Shown here: positions 33,736 to 45,734 of the stretch, piece by piece | Numbering within the stretch: position 1 is the stretch's first letter | Layout: each line of letters opens with the position of its first letter | From: Mesodorylaimus sp. YZB2_4 | Taxonomy: Eukaryota; Nematoda; Enoplea; Dorylaimida; Dorylaimidae | DNA length: 64,000 nucleotides | Assembly (NCBI GenBank): GCA_030248295.1 | Contig: JASANH010000952.1 | Span: forward strand, 1 to 64,000 | Reading direction: 5' to 3' | The notes under the pieces: model-generated | Databases searched by the model: none | Told to the model about the DNA's origin: nothing | The model's input: the letters and a program-made list of their open reading frames with translations, nothing else | Program-made: the position numbers and the translations under genes

Positions 33736-34044
33736 ATTTCCCTGCAGAGTGGGCAGAGTGGGACAGCATTGTTCTTGATGAGTCATTTTTTGATGTGAAT
33801 AGAACTTTCTGACTGTAAGGTTTTGCGGATCTTTCAAGACCAATGGAATAGACCCTGCTTTGTAGTCAAGGACTGTATGTACATCTACTGTAAGTTTGCG
33901 AGTCTGGCTGCCCATTGTCCCAAATTCAACTTTTCGGATAAGATTTTCACCACAGATTTCCGAACCTGCGACTACACTTTTAATTTCACAGGAAACAAAC
34001 GTTGAACTTTCATTCTTCACATCTAACGTCAAATCTTCACACAA
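33727..34044 (-). other. Unidentified coding-like fragment abutting a SINE
   Basis: The minus frame (VSCEIKSVVAGSEICG, then VEFGTMGSQTRKLTVDVHT, then IPLVLKDPQNLTVRKF) looks like protein but I cannot assign a family. It runs into SINE copy 2 at its 3' end. Its last third is also found, degraded, at 47944-48040 (GGTTTTGAGGACCTTTCAAGA), so it is probably part of a transposon. Confidence 0.35.
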
Positions 34045-34078
34045 AACATTTTATTCCATCTCCTCATTTAGCGAAATC

Positions 34079-35231
34079 GTTGTTTAAAACCATCCTCAAA
34101 TCTCTTACTGCACAACAAGTGTAAATAAAAATGGAACGAATGAGCCAAGCAATGTGTGAAATTCAGTGCCAATTGAAGGAACGCTGTGAAGAAGCTGAGA
34201 TATTTGATTTTGCGCATCTTGGGGTCCCAGATTTGCGATTATTGCTGATCTCCCAATGAGATAATGGGCCTTAAAAGGAAGTGAATTGAGAAGCGATGCA
34301 ATCATATAATTCAAGGTGAGCAGAATAGCTTGACTGATCTGCAAATAGCATAACTGCAATTGAAATGGACCTGTGGTGGAGCTCTTTCCAGATGCTGCGC
34401 TTTTGGTTGGGAGCACTGCTGTGCTATTGCCGATAGCTGGGTGCTCTTCGGTAGAAACGAGCATTTTCCTGAAAACAGGTTTTTAAAAAAACAATGCATG
34501 TTCCGATTAGCTTTGATAAAACTTACCTTAATGTGAAAAATCGAATCATTCCAACTAAAAAACAGGGTTGTGGTAAAACAACGGAGCATCCAGCAATGAA
34601 TACCTAGAAGCAGATCGACAAAATAGAGATATCCCTTAAACGCTATTTGTGTAGTCCGCGGAGAAGAGCGTTATAGTTGCTTCGATCCACAGGATCTGTT
34701 GCAATAGTTCTGCAGAAACATCGTGGCAGATGTTCGACTACGCTCGACAGTATAAAACTGGTCGAGACAACTTGCTTGACAACAATTGGACACTTTACCA
34801 AGCAGAATTTTTCTGGTTTAGAGCAGGCTATAACCTTCTGAGTGGCCAGATAGATCATTAATAAGTCGATTTAGCATCTTGTGGCCTCTATAATATTCTC
34901 TTCCATGCTTGCCATAAAACACATTCATGTGTACGATCGATAATTCAAATCCAATGTTCGTAGTCCTATATTAAAAAAGGTTCATTATGTTGAAGAATTC
35001 CGGTAAAGCGATGACTTCGAAATATGCAAAGCTTATCGCATCAAGGGTTTTGTTTGCTGCCAGTGTTATCAGAGTTAGTATAGCGCCTATGATTCCAGCG
35101 GCACCAAAGAATATGTCCATATAGCCGCAAGAAGACAAAATGAGATTGCGTAAACAGACATATCGAGAACATAGCCAAATGTAGGTCCCCAAGTTCATGC
35201 TCTTATTGAAATTTGATATTTTTAGCCACAC
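34079..35231 (-). pseudogene. GPCR pseudogene related to receptors 1 and 3
   Basis: Pieces in order align to receptor 3: KISNFNKSMNLGTYIW and GYMDIFFGAAGIIGAIL (N-terminus to TM1), DLLMIYLATQKVIACSKPEKF (against DLLIIFLSVERAVACLKPASF), a TM4-TM5 stretch with CFCRTIATDP, LVGMIRFFTLR next to the conserved donor, then exon 2 with LCYLQISQAILLTLNY and NFTHCLAHSFHFYL. The reading frame shifts at least three times, ER is QK, and the TM2-TM3 part is degenerate. The conserved splice site survives (ACATTAAG|GTAAGT). A duplicated receptor that died. Confidence 0.75.
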
Positions 35232-35683
35232 ATCATAAATCCTGTTGAGTTCCCGCTTACAGGCTTACACATAATTTTCTTATATCATGTTTTTTTCAAT
35301 GATTTAGCAGTGTGCCTCCCGACTGACTGGCTACAGTTTTTCTATACTTGTGTGCATTAGTTTTGTATTCCCTGCTGTCTGATCGTGAGTTTTGCGCAAT
35401 AGTAATCCTGGCTACTATTCAGATATGAGTGTCTCGCATTTAGTCCTCGAATACAGTCGAAAATTGATAAAACACGCCTTCCGTTTTCGAAAATTAAGAC
35501 TCGGTAGAGGCCTCCACTGATGACGAGTCTTAATTTACTTTCACGTTAGTTGACGCAAATGAAAGGATTCTCAATGCACTGGGTTACGATATACAGAACC
35601 CACTGGCTTATCACATCGTATCAACTTTGTTCCCGCCTTCATTCTTTGAAAGGGTCTCGCTCACTCAAAGTGCCACTTTTAAA

Positions 35684-35848
35684 GGCCGGCCTCGTGGTCT
35701 GGTGGGTTAGGCGTCTGCCTCTCACGCCAGGTGCACAGTTACGGGCGAGTGTTCGACTCGTGGGCTGGTAAATCATTTCGTGTAAAATGTGTCTCTTCAC
35801 ATCGAGAGCGCATAAGCGTTTGGTGATGTGGTAAAACATGAACATGAA
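35684..35848 (+). mobile_element. tRNA-derived SINE, family 1, copy 3
   Basis: Nearly the same as copy 2: CTCGTGGTCTGGTGGG, GCGTCTGCCTCTCACGCC, GTGTTCGACTCG, then CATAAGCGTTTGGTGATG and a short AACATGAACATGAA tail. Confidence 0.85.
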
Positions 35849-36569
35849 GGGTAACTAAAACTGTTTTGAAAGGGTTCTCTTGAGCATAGATTAAACTCTG
35901 CCATAGATTGTCACATCTTAAGACAAGATACGAGGGCATTTCATTTCCTGCTGTACCCTTTTTATTTCACCTTCTTGTAACCGGATGCATCATCGCTGGA
36001 GAAATGCAAACTTTTTAGTTTCGTCGTCACAGCTCATCCCGGTCAATCGCGAATTTTAGAGTATGAGATTGAAGATTGATACGAATTTTGTTTGAGAACA
36101 GCGAGACTTGGAACTTTTAAGTCGCATCAAAACAGGCCATGCTGGATCAGCTGAAAATTGGTAGGACCTGGCAACTGAAAACGAAATTTAGATCCGATCG
36201 TGGTCCTTTTTCTTTAGTGCGGTATAGTATTGCTTCTCCCCTTTCCTCCTTCCCACTTGTAGAGCTGGGGTGGTTTCCTACGAGGAGGACCCTACTCGAT
36301 TGAAAGCAACTCTTTATTGGCTTACCGAAATTCACGAACAGACTAAAAGCGCTCAAAAGACACGAAAAGACGAGGTTACATACTGTAGGTTACGTAGAAC
36401 ACTCAAAGACAGCTTGATTCATGATTGGACATAACAAATGTGCTAGTGCTAAATGAAAACGAAGGCAATCATATTCGATTAGCAATGCGCGGTAAATATG
36501 AAACTAACATCATCCTGATAACTACACACACTCGACACCCCAGTTTTTTTAAATTACAGACCCTGATAG
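35849..36569. other. Gene-free stretch
   Basis: No recognisable frame, RNA gene or repeat, apart from the 4-base flank (ATAG, 36566-36569) of the solo LTR. Confidence 0.4.
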
Positions 36570-37101
36570 TGTGATAAGGATATTCGAAGTCAAACTTTGC
36601 CGCGCAATTGTCCATTGACAATCACTTCTTATGACAAGCACGGTTCACGAATGGATCATCGCACATTAGAATGGACCCAGTTTGTCGTGTATGATTAGGT
36701 GCGCACAGGTAATATGTTCTGGATCGCGGGCCAGGCCCTGTGTTGTAGCCTGTTTTGCATTGTGTCATTTTATCTCATATCATTGAGCCAGACCTGTTCC
36801 TGGTGTGCATATTTGTTCTGATAGACCAGTTCTTACCAGGCATGTGTATTAGGAAAGGTATAAATAGGGGTGCCTGTTCATGTATTAGTCAGTGTGTCAG
36901 AGTGTTCATGTCACGCCTCGTCATCGAGTAAAGAAGCCTCGTAGTTTCGTTATTCATAATTAATCGTTTGGTCAATGGCCCGTATTCCTGGCGCTCGGCG
37001 CAACAATCGATTCTCGCCCTATCGCCCACGGACTTTGGGTAAGCATCATTGAGTGTGGTGTGGTTAGGTCTGTGGGTCACAACCCAGCCAACTTCATCAC
37101 A
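36570..37101 (+). mobile_element. Solo LTR of a retrotransposon
   Basis: It begins TGTGATAAGG and ends TTCATCACA, so the ends are inverted (TGTGAT/ATCACA). Both sides carry ATAG (36566-36569 and 37102-37105), a target duplication. Inside, GTATAAATAGGGG near 36858 is a good TATA box, followed by CGAGTAAAGAAGCC as a possible poly-A region. No primer site or gag/pol follows. Gypsy- or Bel-type cannot be told apart from the LTR alone. Confidence 0.7.
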
Positions 37102-37105
37102 ATAG

Positions 37106-38327
37106 GGTTCTTAGGGTAAGAGAGCATCTGGATCTTGGAAATACCGACACATTCCACCAGAGGTGGCATGTGCGGATGGTTTCGTATCATTTAGAAAAAT
37201 GCATCAATCGAGCAGGAGCTTGCAGACATAAGGGCCTATTATGAGTGCGTGTGACTGGGTGCGCGGGTCACACTGTCAAAGCTACAAGTGGAATGTACCT
37301 AAGATTCTTGAAAAGGGAAAAAATGATGACGTTAAAGCGCTGCTTCCTGAAAATCTACCGAGGTAAAGAAGAAGAAAGGATCGAAGTAACTGCGCACAGC
37401 GCAAAAATTACAAAATGCATGCACTCATGTTCGATCTACATGGGGTAAGTCGACAGGGAAAACATTCGAAGCAGAATATGACTAATTTCCCGCATAAGAC
37501 CCATTTAAAAGAATAGGTTACCCAGAAATTATTTAGTATACGATTAGCGTTAAGTGAAACTAAAATTGAATCTATCAGTTAACTGAATCAAAAAGATTCA
37601 GTAACTGAAACTGAAACTGAATCTCCTTGCCAGAACTGTGAATCTTTTTAAAATAAGTTAAATTCAGTTTTCGAGTTACTACGCTTTTGAAAATCAGTAA
37701 TCTGTTTGCGGATGTTCGTGCAGATCTCAAGGAAAACCAAGCGCACCTTGGCGAATTGCTAGTTCGAATCATCTTAATCGCGAGTTGGAGTTGTATTTTG
37801 TTATCCTAAAAACGCTAGTTATCGAAAACAAATCGATCCATTCGAATATTGGTCCAAATGTAGAGAGAAGTTGCAAAATCTTCACGAATATTGTAGTGCC
37901 TAATCATTTCCTGCAGGCTAGCGCCGAGTGAAAGGGTTATAAGCTAGGCGAGGTCCGAGTTGAGAAGCAGTCGGCATAATTAAAATAAAATAAAAATACC
38001 TATAGTATATGAAAAAAGTTTCTTCAATTTCAATCATTTTATTACAAACATTTTAAAGTTACATCGTCTTGATCTTAGTAATCTTTGCCAACCACTAATT
38101 TGAACTTGACATACTTATTCGATAATTCCTAAGTTCCTGGTGTGGAAGAAAGCTCTACTGAGAATATTTGACCCTCCTGGCCAGCTGGTCAACAACGGTC
38201 AGCTCCTAAAATCTTGCGGGATTTTCAAATTTGCGTGTTGCGAGGCCAGTGAAAGTTGAGAAACACTCGCAGGGCTCTTCTGAACCCGCCCCTCACGTTA
38301 CGGGCTTTGGTTCCGTCTTCCGTCTGG
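37106..38327. repeat. AT-rich gap with AACTGAA-rich patch
   Basis: At 37570-37680 the words AACTGAATC and GAAACTGAAACTGAATC recur. A similar patch lies at 38775-38900 (TAACTGAAACTGAATC). The two may be the ends of one element of about 1.3 kb; I cannot fix its borders. No gene is seen. Confidence 0.35.
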
Positions 38328-38690
38328 TTCATGCAACTTTTGGGCTCGATTTTCTTCTCGAACAGTTTTTTTGGACTTTTTTGAGCTAAGCGCAAAGATT
38401 TCATACTGCACCGAACTGTATTTTAGAACTTTACAATGCCATGCCTGCTGCAAGCTCAACGTTTTCTTTTGCATGTAGCTTGAACTGTTGGCCTACCGTT
38501 TATGTTAGACGAGGTAGAAGATTTGGGCAGGTATCAAATCACGCCCCGCTGCGCCTTATTGATTATGGACACGCAGAGGCAGAGAACAAAAGAGTTTAGC
38601 CGTGAAAACAATGGGCAGGTACACTAACTTATTAACCTTGGCGGCTACATAACTTGTTCAAACAGCCCGACTTATTTCCTTTAAATGCGG
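38328..38690 (+). repeat. Dispersed repeat R2, copy 1
   Basis: It matches 47568-47943 on the same strand over its full length, e.g. CATGCAACTTTTGGG, CCTGCTGCAAGCTCA, GACACGCAGAGGCAGAGAAC and AACAGCCCGACTTAT. Class unknown. Confidence 0.8.
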
Positions 38691-39066
38691 AAGAGTAGTT
38701 ATTTGAATGAAGAAAAGTGGAGATTGTTCTCGTCAAGTGTTCACATCTTGATGCTAAATGCTTTTGAAGTAAAAAACTGGATCATTTAGTTGAATTCAGT
38801 TGACTGAATCTTTCGAGATCCAGTTAACTGTAACTGAAACTGAATCTATTCAGAGATTCAATTACCTTAACTGACAAATAAAACTGAAACTGACTCTTTT
38901 TTCCACTACTGTATCAACGCTATATACGATGCAATATTTTCACAATACTACCAAATGTTTTACGAAAACTAATGTTTTATATGACTTTTACATCTAAAAC
39001 TCATGTCGTAATAAATTTTTTTCCATTTTTCACTTCACAAGACACAGCCACACTGCGCGAATAAAC

Positions 39067-40281
39067 CTATCCAATTCGAAATCTTTCCTTGAACCCATCC
39101 CTCAGCCTCTTGCTAAACAACATATACAAATAAAAATGAAAACAATGAGCTAAGCAATTTGTAAAGTTATAAAATAAAAATATACACTTGTTTATGAAAT
39201 CCTTTTCCAGATTCATCTTTAACTCTGAATAACCAAGATGGGAGGCCACTGCTGATCGTCCAACCATGTACTTTGCAGCTTCAGTGTGACGCGATATGAG
39301 AAACAGAGCATAGTTCAAAGTAAGAGGTAATGCTTGGCTGATCTGTAAATAGCAGAGTTGCATCTTCAAGCGATTCGGCTCTGAAGATTGAGAAACTTGA
39401 TTATTCGGCGAGTCGTCCCTGTTTGATGGACTGATTAGTTTCCTCCTGAAAAAAAGGCGCCTTCGACTTGAAAAGCAAGCGTGAAATTTTTTAAGCCTTG
39501 CCATCCATACTTACTTGAGTCGGATAAATAGAACCATTCCCAAAATTGCTAAGCATGTTGTTGCAATAACGCAAACAGCAATGGAAACTACAGCTACGTC
39601 CACAAAATACATGAACATGGCATACGCGATGTGATTACCGACACTATTAGGAATGCGATAAAACGTTCCACTCGCTGGATTTGTCACAATACTTCTTGAG
39701 AAGCACTGGGGAAAAAACAAAATGATTGCCAGTACAAAAGCGCATAAAATAAATTTGAAAGCAACTTGTGGACGATTAAGAAGAGCAAAACTTGCTGGTT
39801 TCAAACACGCCACAGCCCGTTCTACTGACAAGAAAATGATCAACAAATCAACGCAGCAGAAAGCTGCGTCGCCTGTGCATTCTCCAATATAAGTCATAAA
39901 CCAGAATATACCATAATAGGAGCCATTAAGCCAAGGATACAAGTACAGCAGCCCTGTAATAAATATGTAACTGGCGCTCCATAATTCCAGAATTGAAATA
40001 ATGCGAAAGTAAAGAAAAGTAGCCGATCTGAAGTGTTTATTGGCCGAAAGAGTTGCAGTTGTAAAAATGCAGCTGATTATCCCAAGAATGCTACAGATTA
40101 TGTGCATATACCCATTTACATTTAGAAGTACATTTTTCACTTCAAGATACTTGCTGTAAACGCAAATATAATTTTGTAATTCGAAGGTGCTGTTGAAGTT
40201 AGATATATTTCTCCACGTATTGAATAGCTGTGGATTGTAGAATCTGCTTTCTAGACAGTTTTCTTCACCAAAGGCAACCAT
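39067..40281 (-). CDS. Divergent rhodopsin-like GPCR (receptor 3)
   Basis: Two minus-strand exons, 40281-39515 and 39445-39067, are separated by a 69-bp intron (CTCAA|GTAAGT to TTTCAG|GAGG, phase 2), giving 381 aa. It is a full-length paralogue of receptor 1: N-glycosylation sites (NIS, NST), GYMHIICSILGIISCIF as TM1, IIFLSVERAVAC (TM3 end, residues 138-149), FPQCFSRSIV after TM4, and TM5 ending at the intron. Exon 2 has a Ser/Asn-rich loop, LQISQALPLTLNYALFLI (TM6), FTNCLAHCFHFYLYMLF (TM7) and a basic tail. The intron site is shared with receptor 1 although that intron is 955 bp. Confidence 0.87.
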
Positions 40282-41249
40282 TTTCTATGCCATATGTCTA
40301 CAAGTGAGGTTGTTCCTGCTGGCCAAGGTGGCTGCGGTCCATAGACATAATCAAGGATCCCTTGAGCCTAGCGGGATTCATTTACATGTAATAAGAGAAT
40401 ATCCAGCGAAGAAATTGTGACACAAACTAGCACTCAAAAAGCCAATAAAGGGTTACACCTCCTCCTGTGAATACCAACCCACTCTGTGATGGGGAGGAAA
40501 AAAGCTGAGGCACTGGACCCAAAGGATTCATAGATGGCTTGGCTTAACAGGGATGTGTGCTCGGCTCGGTGACGCTTCAAAATAATTAGCTGACCCAGTT
40601 CAAAAATATCGATTTTTTTAGGGCACTCATGATAAGGGCTCAGGAGAAAGTAAGCGAGTGAATACACAATTATGATCCCAGATCTTGTGACGTCAATGGT
40701 CAGCTTACATTCGGCATCAAAATAACGCGACATTCAACCCTCGGACTTCTAATTAATATCGTTTGTAATCCAATGCTATTGAGAACAATTTTTTTCTCAT
40801 CGCATTCGATTTACATTTGAACAAACTATTCCCGAAGCCTCTGTGGAAACATTTAAAGTCTGAAAATTATCTAGCTAGCGTAAACAAGCTCAAGGGTTCC
40901 ACCTCTTCATCTCTCTCATAGTTCCTTGAAAACTAGATGCACATGCGCTCTGAAAAACAATAGTTTTTAACAATGGTGAGATTTTCCAGCTTTGATGCAT
41001 CGATCCTTCCTGTCTTCCTTCCCAATTCCCTAGGCGAATACAGATCTTGACATCCTCCTGATTTATCCTTGCATATCCTGTATTACTCCAGAACCAACTG
41101 AAAATGTGACTACAACTCAGAATAATTCAACGCTATGAAACAAAGGCATGTGTGCACTCTGTCACTGGGGGACTGGGGGATTCAAGAGAAAAAATAAAAT
41201 TTCTAGGGAACCCAGCCACATTTTGCCTGCCTTTCCGAAAATTCTTACG
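40282..41249. other. Gene-free stretch upstream of receptor 3
   Basis: No family motif in any frame. A minus-strand frame at 40733-40434 is short and unsupported. Confidence 0.4.
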
Positions 41250-42635
41250 ACAGGCTTTCTGTAGGTTCGACCCGTCTGAAACATATGTTGCCAAGCTTCA
41301 ATTTTTGAACCCTTATTTTTATGCGTGAATTCCATGCACCCGTGAGTGGTGATAGTGTCGTAACAGTGCTTTTCTATGCAAACTCGATTTTCACAGCATT
41401 ATCTTAAAAAAATGTTTTTTTCGAAGGTAGTTTAGCGACATTGGCAATAACTCACCAACCTTTCGGTCTTTCTCGATCAACGACACATCACTGTGTTCGC
41501 AAATGAATGGGGAATTGATTGAGTACGCTTAAAGTTTCCAACTTTTACCTAACTCGAGATATTGCGCGACAAAGTTGAAGGTGCCCAGTTCAAGTTCAAA
41601 TTGAAGTTCAAGTTCAAGTTTAAGTTAAAGACTTTCGGACCTCCTATTACTTCATGCTAACGGAGACAGGGTTTTACCAGCCTGAAATATGCCTAATCAT
41701 CTAGCTCTCAAAGCGATCCCCTCAATCGTCTATACTTCAGCTTTACATTTGATATCCATATACAGTATTACAGTCGACCTCGGACAATTGCAGAGCCCGT
41801 ATACGTAATTGCAACAAGTCTTCATTACCCCAATTTAGCTATAGTATGTTTTAGGTGTATTTCAACCTCGGATAATTGCAAATCAGTCTGGCGTCTGGAG
41901 AGGTTGCAACGGTCCGAGGTCCACTGTATGCAAAAAACTGCAGCCAACTATGCAACAAATTTTCTGGACGATCCATTGTTGAAAAACTTGCAAAACAGAT
42001 CACGAAGCCAGACGCACATTTTCGGATAGAGCGGCCGAAACCGCTTATGTCGTGAGCGGTAAATTCAAGAGGTACGAACATCTGGCATTTCTTGATCATT
42101 GCTTTCTTTCCCTCTATTTTCTCAATTAGAAGTCGAATTTCAACTTAGAAAAAACCAGCCGATGCAATTTTTTCTGCTCTATCTGAGAATGAATGCTTGG
42201 CTTCGTGATCTGTTTCGCAAGATTTTCAACAATAGATTAAAAAAAATCCTTGCGTAGTTAGCTAGCTGCAGTTTTTTGCATATTTGGATATCAAATGTGG
42301 AGCGAATGTACGGATGATGGGCCACGTTGAAAGCTAGATGGATTGGCACTTTTCAGGGATCCGGCTGCCCATTCATTCACGTAACGCAGATGTGTCGTTG
42401 ATCGATAAGGACCGAAAGATCAGTGAGTTATGGCCGATATTGTCGAAGAACTTTCATGATAGCGGTTTTTTGGGATAATCCTGTGAAAATCGAGCTCGCG
42501 CAATAAAGCACTGTTGCGTCACTATCTCCACAAATGGGTGCATCGAATTCACACATAAAAATGGGGGAGGGGTCAAAAATTGAAGCTTGGCCACCTATGG
42601 TTCCCACGGGGAACCTTACAGAAAGTCTGCCTGGA
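41250..42635. mobile_element. Foldback element 2 (same family as element 1)
   Basis: The left end has GACAGGCTTTCTGTAGGTTCG, trimmed here to its core, and the right end GGAACCTTACAGAAAGTC. Shared arm words with element 1 include GTGAGTGGTGATAGTG, GATTTTCACAG, GGTCTTTC and, inverted, GACCGAAAGATCAGTGAG and TTCACACATAAAAATGGG. A short (AAGTTC)n array sits at 41585-41630. The TTAA flanks of element 1 are not preserved. No transposase. Confidence 0.65.
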
Positions 42636-43559
42636 AAAGTCGCTCAAACTGTTTCCCTCTTACGATTAGACGATGCTTCTGAAGGAGTACATGGAGTTTA
42701 TGTACATGCTATAAATTTATTTTGAGGAACCATTAGTTCTTTGCTGAAACTCAAATGCCAAACAGCTCTGGAATTGTAATACTTTGTTCTCCTTCTTCAC
42801 ATTGTTCCCCCCCACCCCTTTTGAAATAATTTTTCGATGTATTCACTTTCCGAAAGCCCTTCTCAAATTCTTCCTGCAATATTCTGGTACAGCCAATTTT
42901 GTTTGCTTGCGTTCCTCTCATTGTTTGCTAATTATTCTGCTTCACTGTATACGCGCTGTGCTTATTCATTACCAAAGTTCAGAGGCAATTACAGCTCCTC
43001 TAACGACTATGTAAGATTTAGGCTTTACAATATAGTTTAACTCTTTCAAATGTAACAGCAGACCTTGTTACAAAAGTGATTAAAATCTCGCGTGCATGGC
43101 GTCACTGGCAGGTTTCCGAAGCATGAGTCTGATAGTCAAAACTGGGCACTCATACTGAGGGTCAGGTTTCACAGAGTTACATGTTTACAAGTGGCCACGT
43201 CTAACCATAACAAGAGAGGCCATTGACAGCTTTGTGATACAGGGGCATGTTACAAGAAGTGCTGATACGACTAAGCAATTCAGTTTATGAATTTACGAGC
43301 TCTTAGAAAAAAGGGACAGATAGTACAGCTGGTGAAGAATTTTCTTCGAGTCAGAGGCTTGTATGGCTTGTAGCACTCCTCGTTTTCATTCATTGCGCCA
43401 CTTCTCTGCTATGGATTTTCTGTTATTCCGTCATTTAGGGTGAAATGATGACGGGAAACCAGAATGTCTCCTCCCTGCGAAAGGGGGACTGACTAATTCA
43501 TCAACTCGTCCTGTTCCTTCGCCTTCAAAACTTCAAAGCGTGGCTGCTTTCTCCACTTG
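42636..43559. other. Gene-free stretch
   Basis: Frames at 42784-43040 are low-complexity and without support. Nothing else is recognised. Confidence 0.35.
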
Positions 43560-43815
43560 GACTCGTAGCGCAGTCCTGCCTTCATCTTCCACTGGTCTGT
43601 CTTTCCAAGTCCCTTCTTTACAAGGACTGGCAATACCATGGTAAAACTCTCGTATGTCGGGGTTGTATATTGATGCTTGTATTTCGTGATGCAGACTAAA
43701 TCTCTGTAGAATACCAGTTCCCTTCCTTAGAACGGGCTCACGATCAGCCAGGATAGAATTGTGGCCCAAGCGATGCGGACCAATGCCTCGACCAAATCAG
43801 CATTGCGGCTCTTTT
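43560..43815 (-). mobile_element. tRNA-like SINE, family 2, copy 2
   Basis: The minus strand reads GAGCCGCAATGCTGATTTGG, then CGAGGCATTGGTCCGC and ATCGCTTGGGCCACAATTC, matching the head at 29198-29268, then a body with little similarity. Length and 3' end are uncertain. Confidence 0.5.
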
Positions 43816-44463
43816 TTTGAGGTATGCCTCAAAACGCGCCAGAAATCTGATTATTTTAACTTTGCAAACCAGGATCAGCTAATACATTTGCTACTATGAA
43901 ATACCATGGAGCTTTGACATGCAAATGTGTGCAGTATGAATTCTAGCGGTTCTCACTCATGGTTTTGATAATTTCACGTTTCTTGGCAATTTGGGCACCA
44001 TTCCACTCGCTGAAATTGCATCCAACCTAACTATAAGCTATCAGTGTATGGGCACCACCTCCTCTTCAACTTCGCCAGCTTTGGTGGTGCACCGAATGTC
44101 TTTTCGTGCTCGTACTCCGCATGAACCTCAACAAGGCCTGATAAAGCAGCATTCAATAACAAGTGCCATCTGCTAATGCTCACCGTCAGCTTCAGTTCGC
44201 CTGCCCACATATCCTTCTTTATCTTCCGACATCACATAGTGCTTGTTTCTTAATTCAATCACCACATTTGCTGAAAAAAGGACAACCCCGCCACGCCACT
44301 GTTTCATGAAGAGAGGAATGATGTACCCTTTAAAGGAGATACGGAAGGCTGGAAGGGAGATACGTAGAGATAACATTGTTATTTTTGAGCACCGCGGGAA
44401 AAGATGAGACCCTTCCCCTAATGTTTCATTGTGTTTATATCAAAGCTAGGAAAACTCTATGCG

Positions 44464-45207
44464 CTGCAGCGGGCTGGACCAAAGAGTTGGACATATAATA
44501 GACGCAGGAGGTGACACGGCCTATACCTACGTGGTTCAGCGGCCCACCTGGCCGATTCCTAGTTGTCATAAGCATGCGCACACATTTTCTGGCCCGTACC
44601 TGAGCATCACACTAGTGCGCGCGATTCAAATCGCATATTCAGTGGGCTTGGCGGGATCATTTAAGGCAATGGACGGACAAAATCGCGTTTGATTCAAGTT
44701 CTTATTGCTTCTTATTGGATCAAACGTTTGCCAGCGACTTTTTATGGCCGAATATTTTCGGAACATAGGGTCTCTTCAAGTAAAACACGATCATACTTAG
44801 TTATTTTTGGCTAAGCCGGTTTTTACTAAATATCGTATCGAAATTTTGTGTGAATTATGGTCGATTTTTACCGTTTCACAACAAAATCCGAGGTTGTCAG
44901 TTACAGTTACACTTTAAAAAAACGAGTGAATATTTTGTCCCTACATACAGAAAACGCCCCTAAGATCGTCAAATTTTAAAATCTTCCCTGTATACCGCGT
45001 TTACAGTGGAGTAAAACAACTCAATTCAATGAATTAAACTTGTCAAAGCCGCGCGCACTTGTGTGATGCTCAGGCACGGGCCAGAAAAGGTGTGCGCATG
45101 CTTATGACAACTAGGAATTGGCCCGGTGGGCCGCTGAACCACGTAGGGGTATAGGCCGTGTCACCTCCTGCGTCTATTATATGTCCAACTCCTTGGCTGG
45201 ACCCGAG
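44464..45207. mobile_element. Foldback element 3, about 740 bp
   Basis: Arms of about 160 bp (44464-44625 and 45045-45207) are inverted copies: AGTTGGACATATAATAGACG, AGGAGGTGACACGGCCTATA, TGTCATAAGCATGCGCACAC and TGAGCATCACAC all reappear reversed. The middle is AT-rich and non-coding. Target duplication not clear. Confidence 0.75.
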
Positions 45208-45494
45208 CAGACGTTTTGTGCATGGCCCATTGGCTCATTCACTCAATACAAAGGTCTTCTAGAAACAGGCTGGTGCAAAGCCGTGATAGAAATGCCATAA
45301 CCAGCCCCCTACTGTAGTATGCACTGAGGCAATGCAATGACATGAATAGCGACAGGTAGTCGACTTGATAAATTCGAGACACTGAGACAGTCAGAATACC
45401 AATGGCCTCTTGCATTGGAACCCTATGGTCATTGCTCAAATAACCTGATGTAGAAATGGCATTATTGGAGTCATCGAGCATGGCAGAGATAGCC

Positions 45495-45690
45495 AGGGGC
45501 GCACACAGGAGTCAGATGACGGAGGGGGCCAGAAGCAAAAATGGAGGTCCAAGTGGGTACTTTGGCAATGAGCGCCGAAGGCGCGAACCGAGGGCGCGAA
45601 GCGCCCGAGAGGGGGTGGGTTGCGGGGAATGTGCCCCCACCCCGCCGGAGGCGAAATTTTTGCAAAATCGGCACCTCTCAAGATATAGTT
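45495..45690 (+). mobile_element. GC-rich hairpin repeat, copy 2
   Basis: It shares with 7455-7610 the words GCGCGAAGCGCCCGAGAGGG (similar), GGGGAATGTGCCCCC and CCGCCGGAGGCGAAATTTTTG, trimmed here. The flanking sequences differ, so it is a mobile or dispersed unit. Confidence 0.55.
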
Positions 45691-45734
45691 TTGCTCACAA
45701 GATATAGTAACGATTTCTCTCGCCGCATTTGACT

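Noticed and set aside
37570..37620. GAAACTGAAACTGAA resembling an interferon response element
   Set aside because: The word is part of a repetitive AACTGAA patch also found at 38775-38900, and such elements are a vertebrate feature.
41585..41630. CRISPR-like spaced repeats
   Set aside because: Units of AAGTTC are contiguous with no spacers; a simple repeat. No CRISPR array occurs in the window, as expected for animal DNA.
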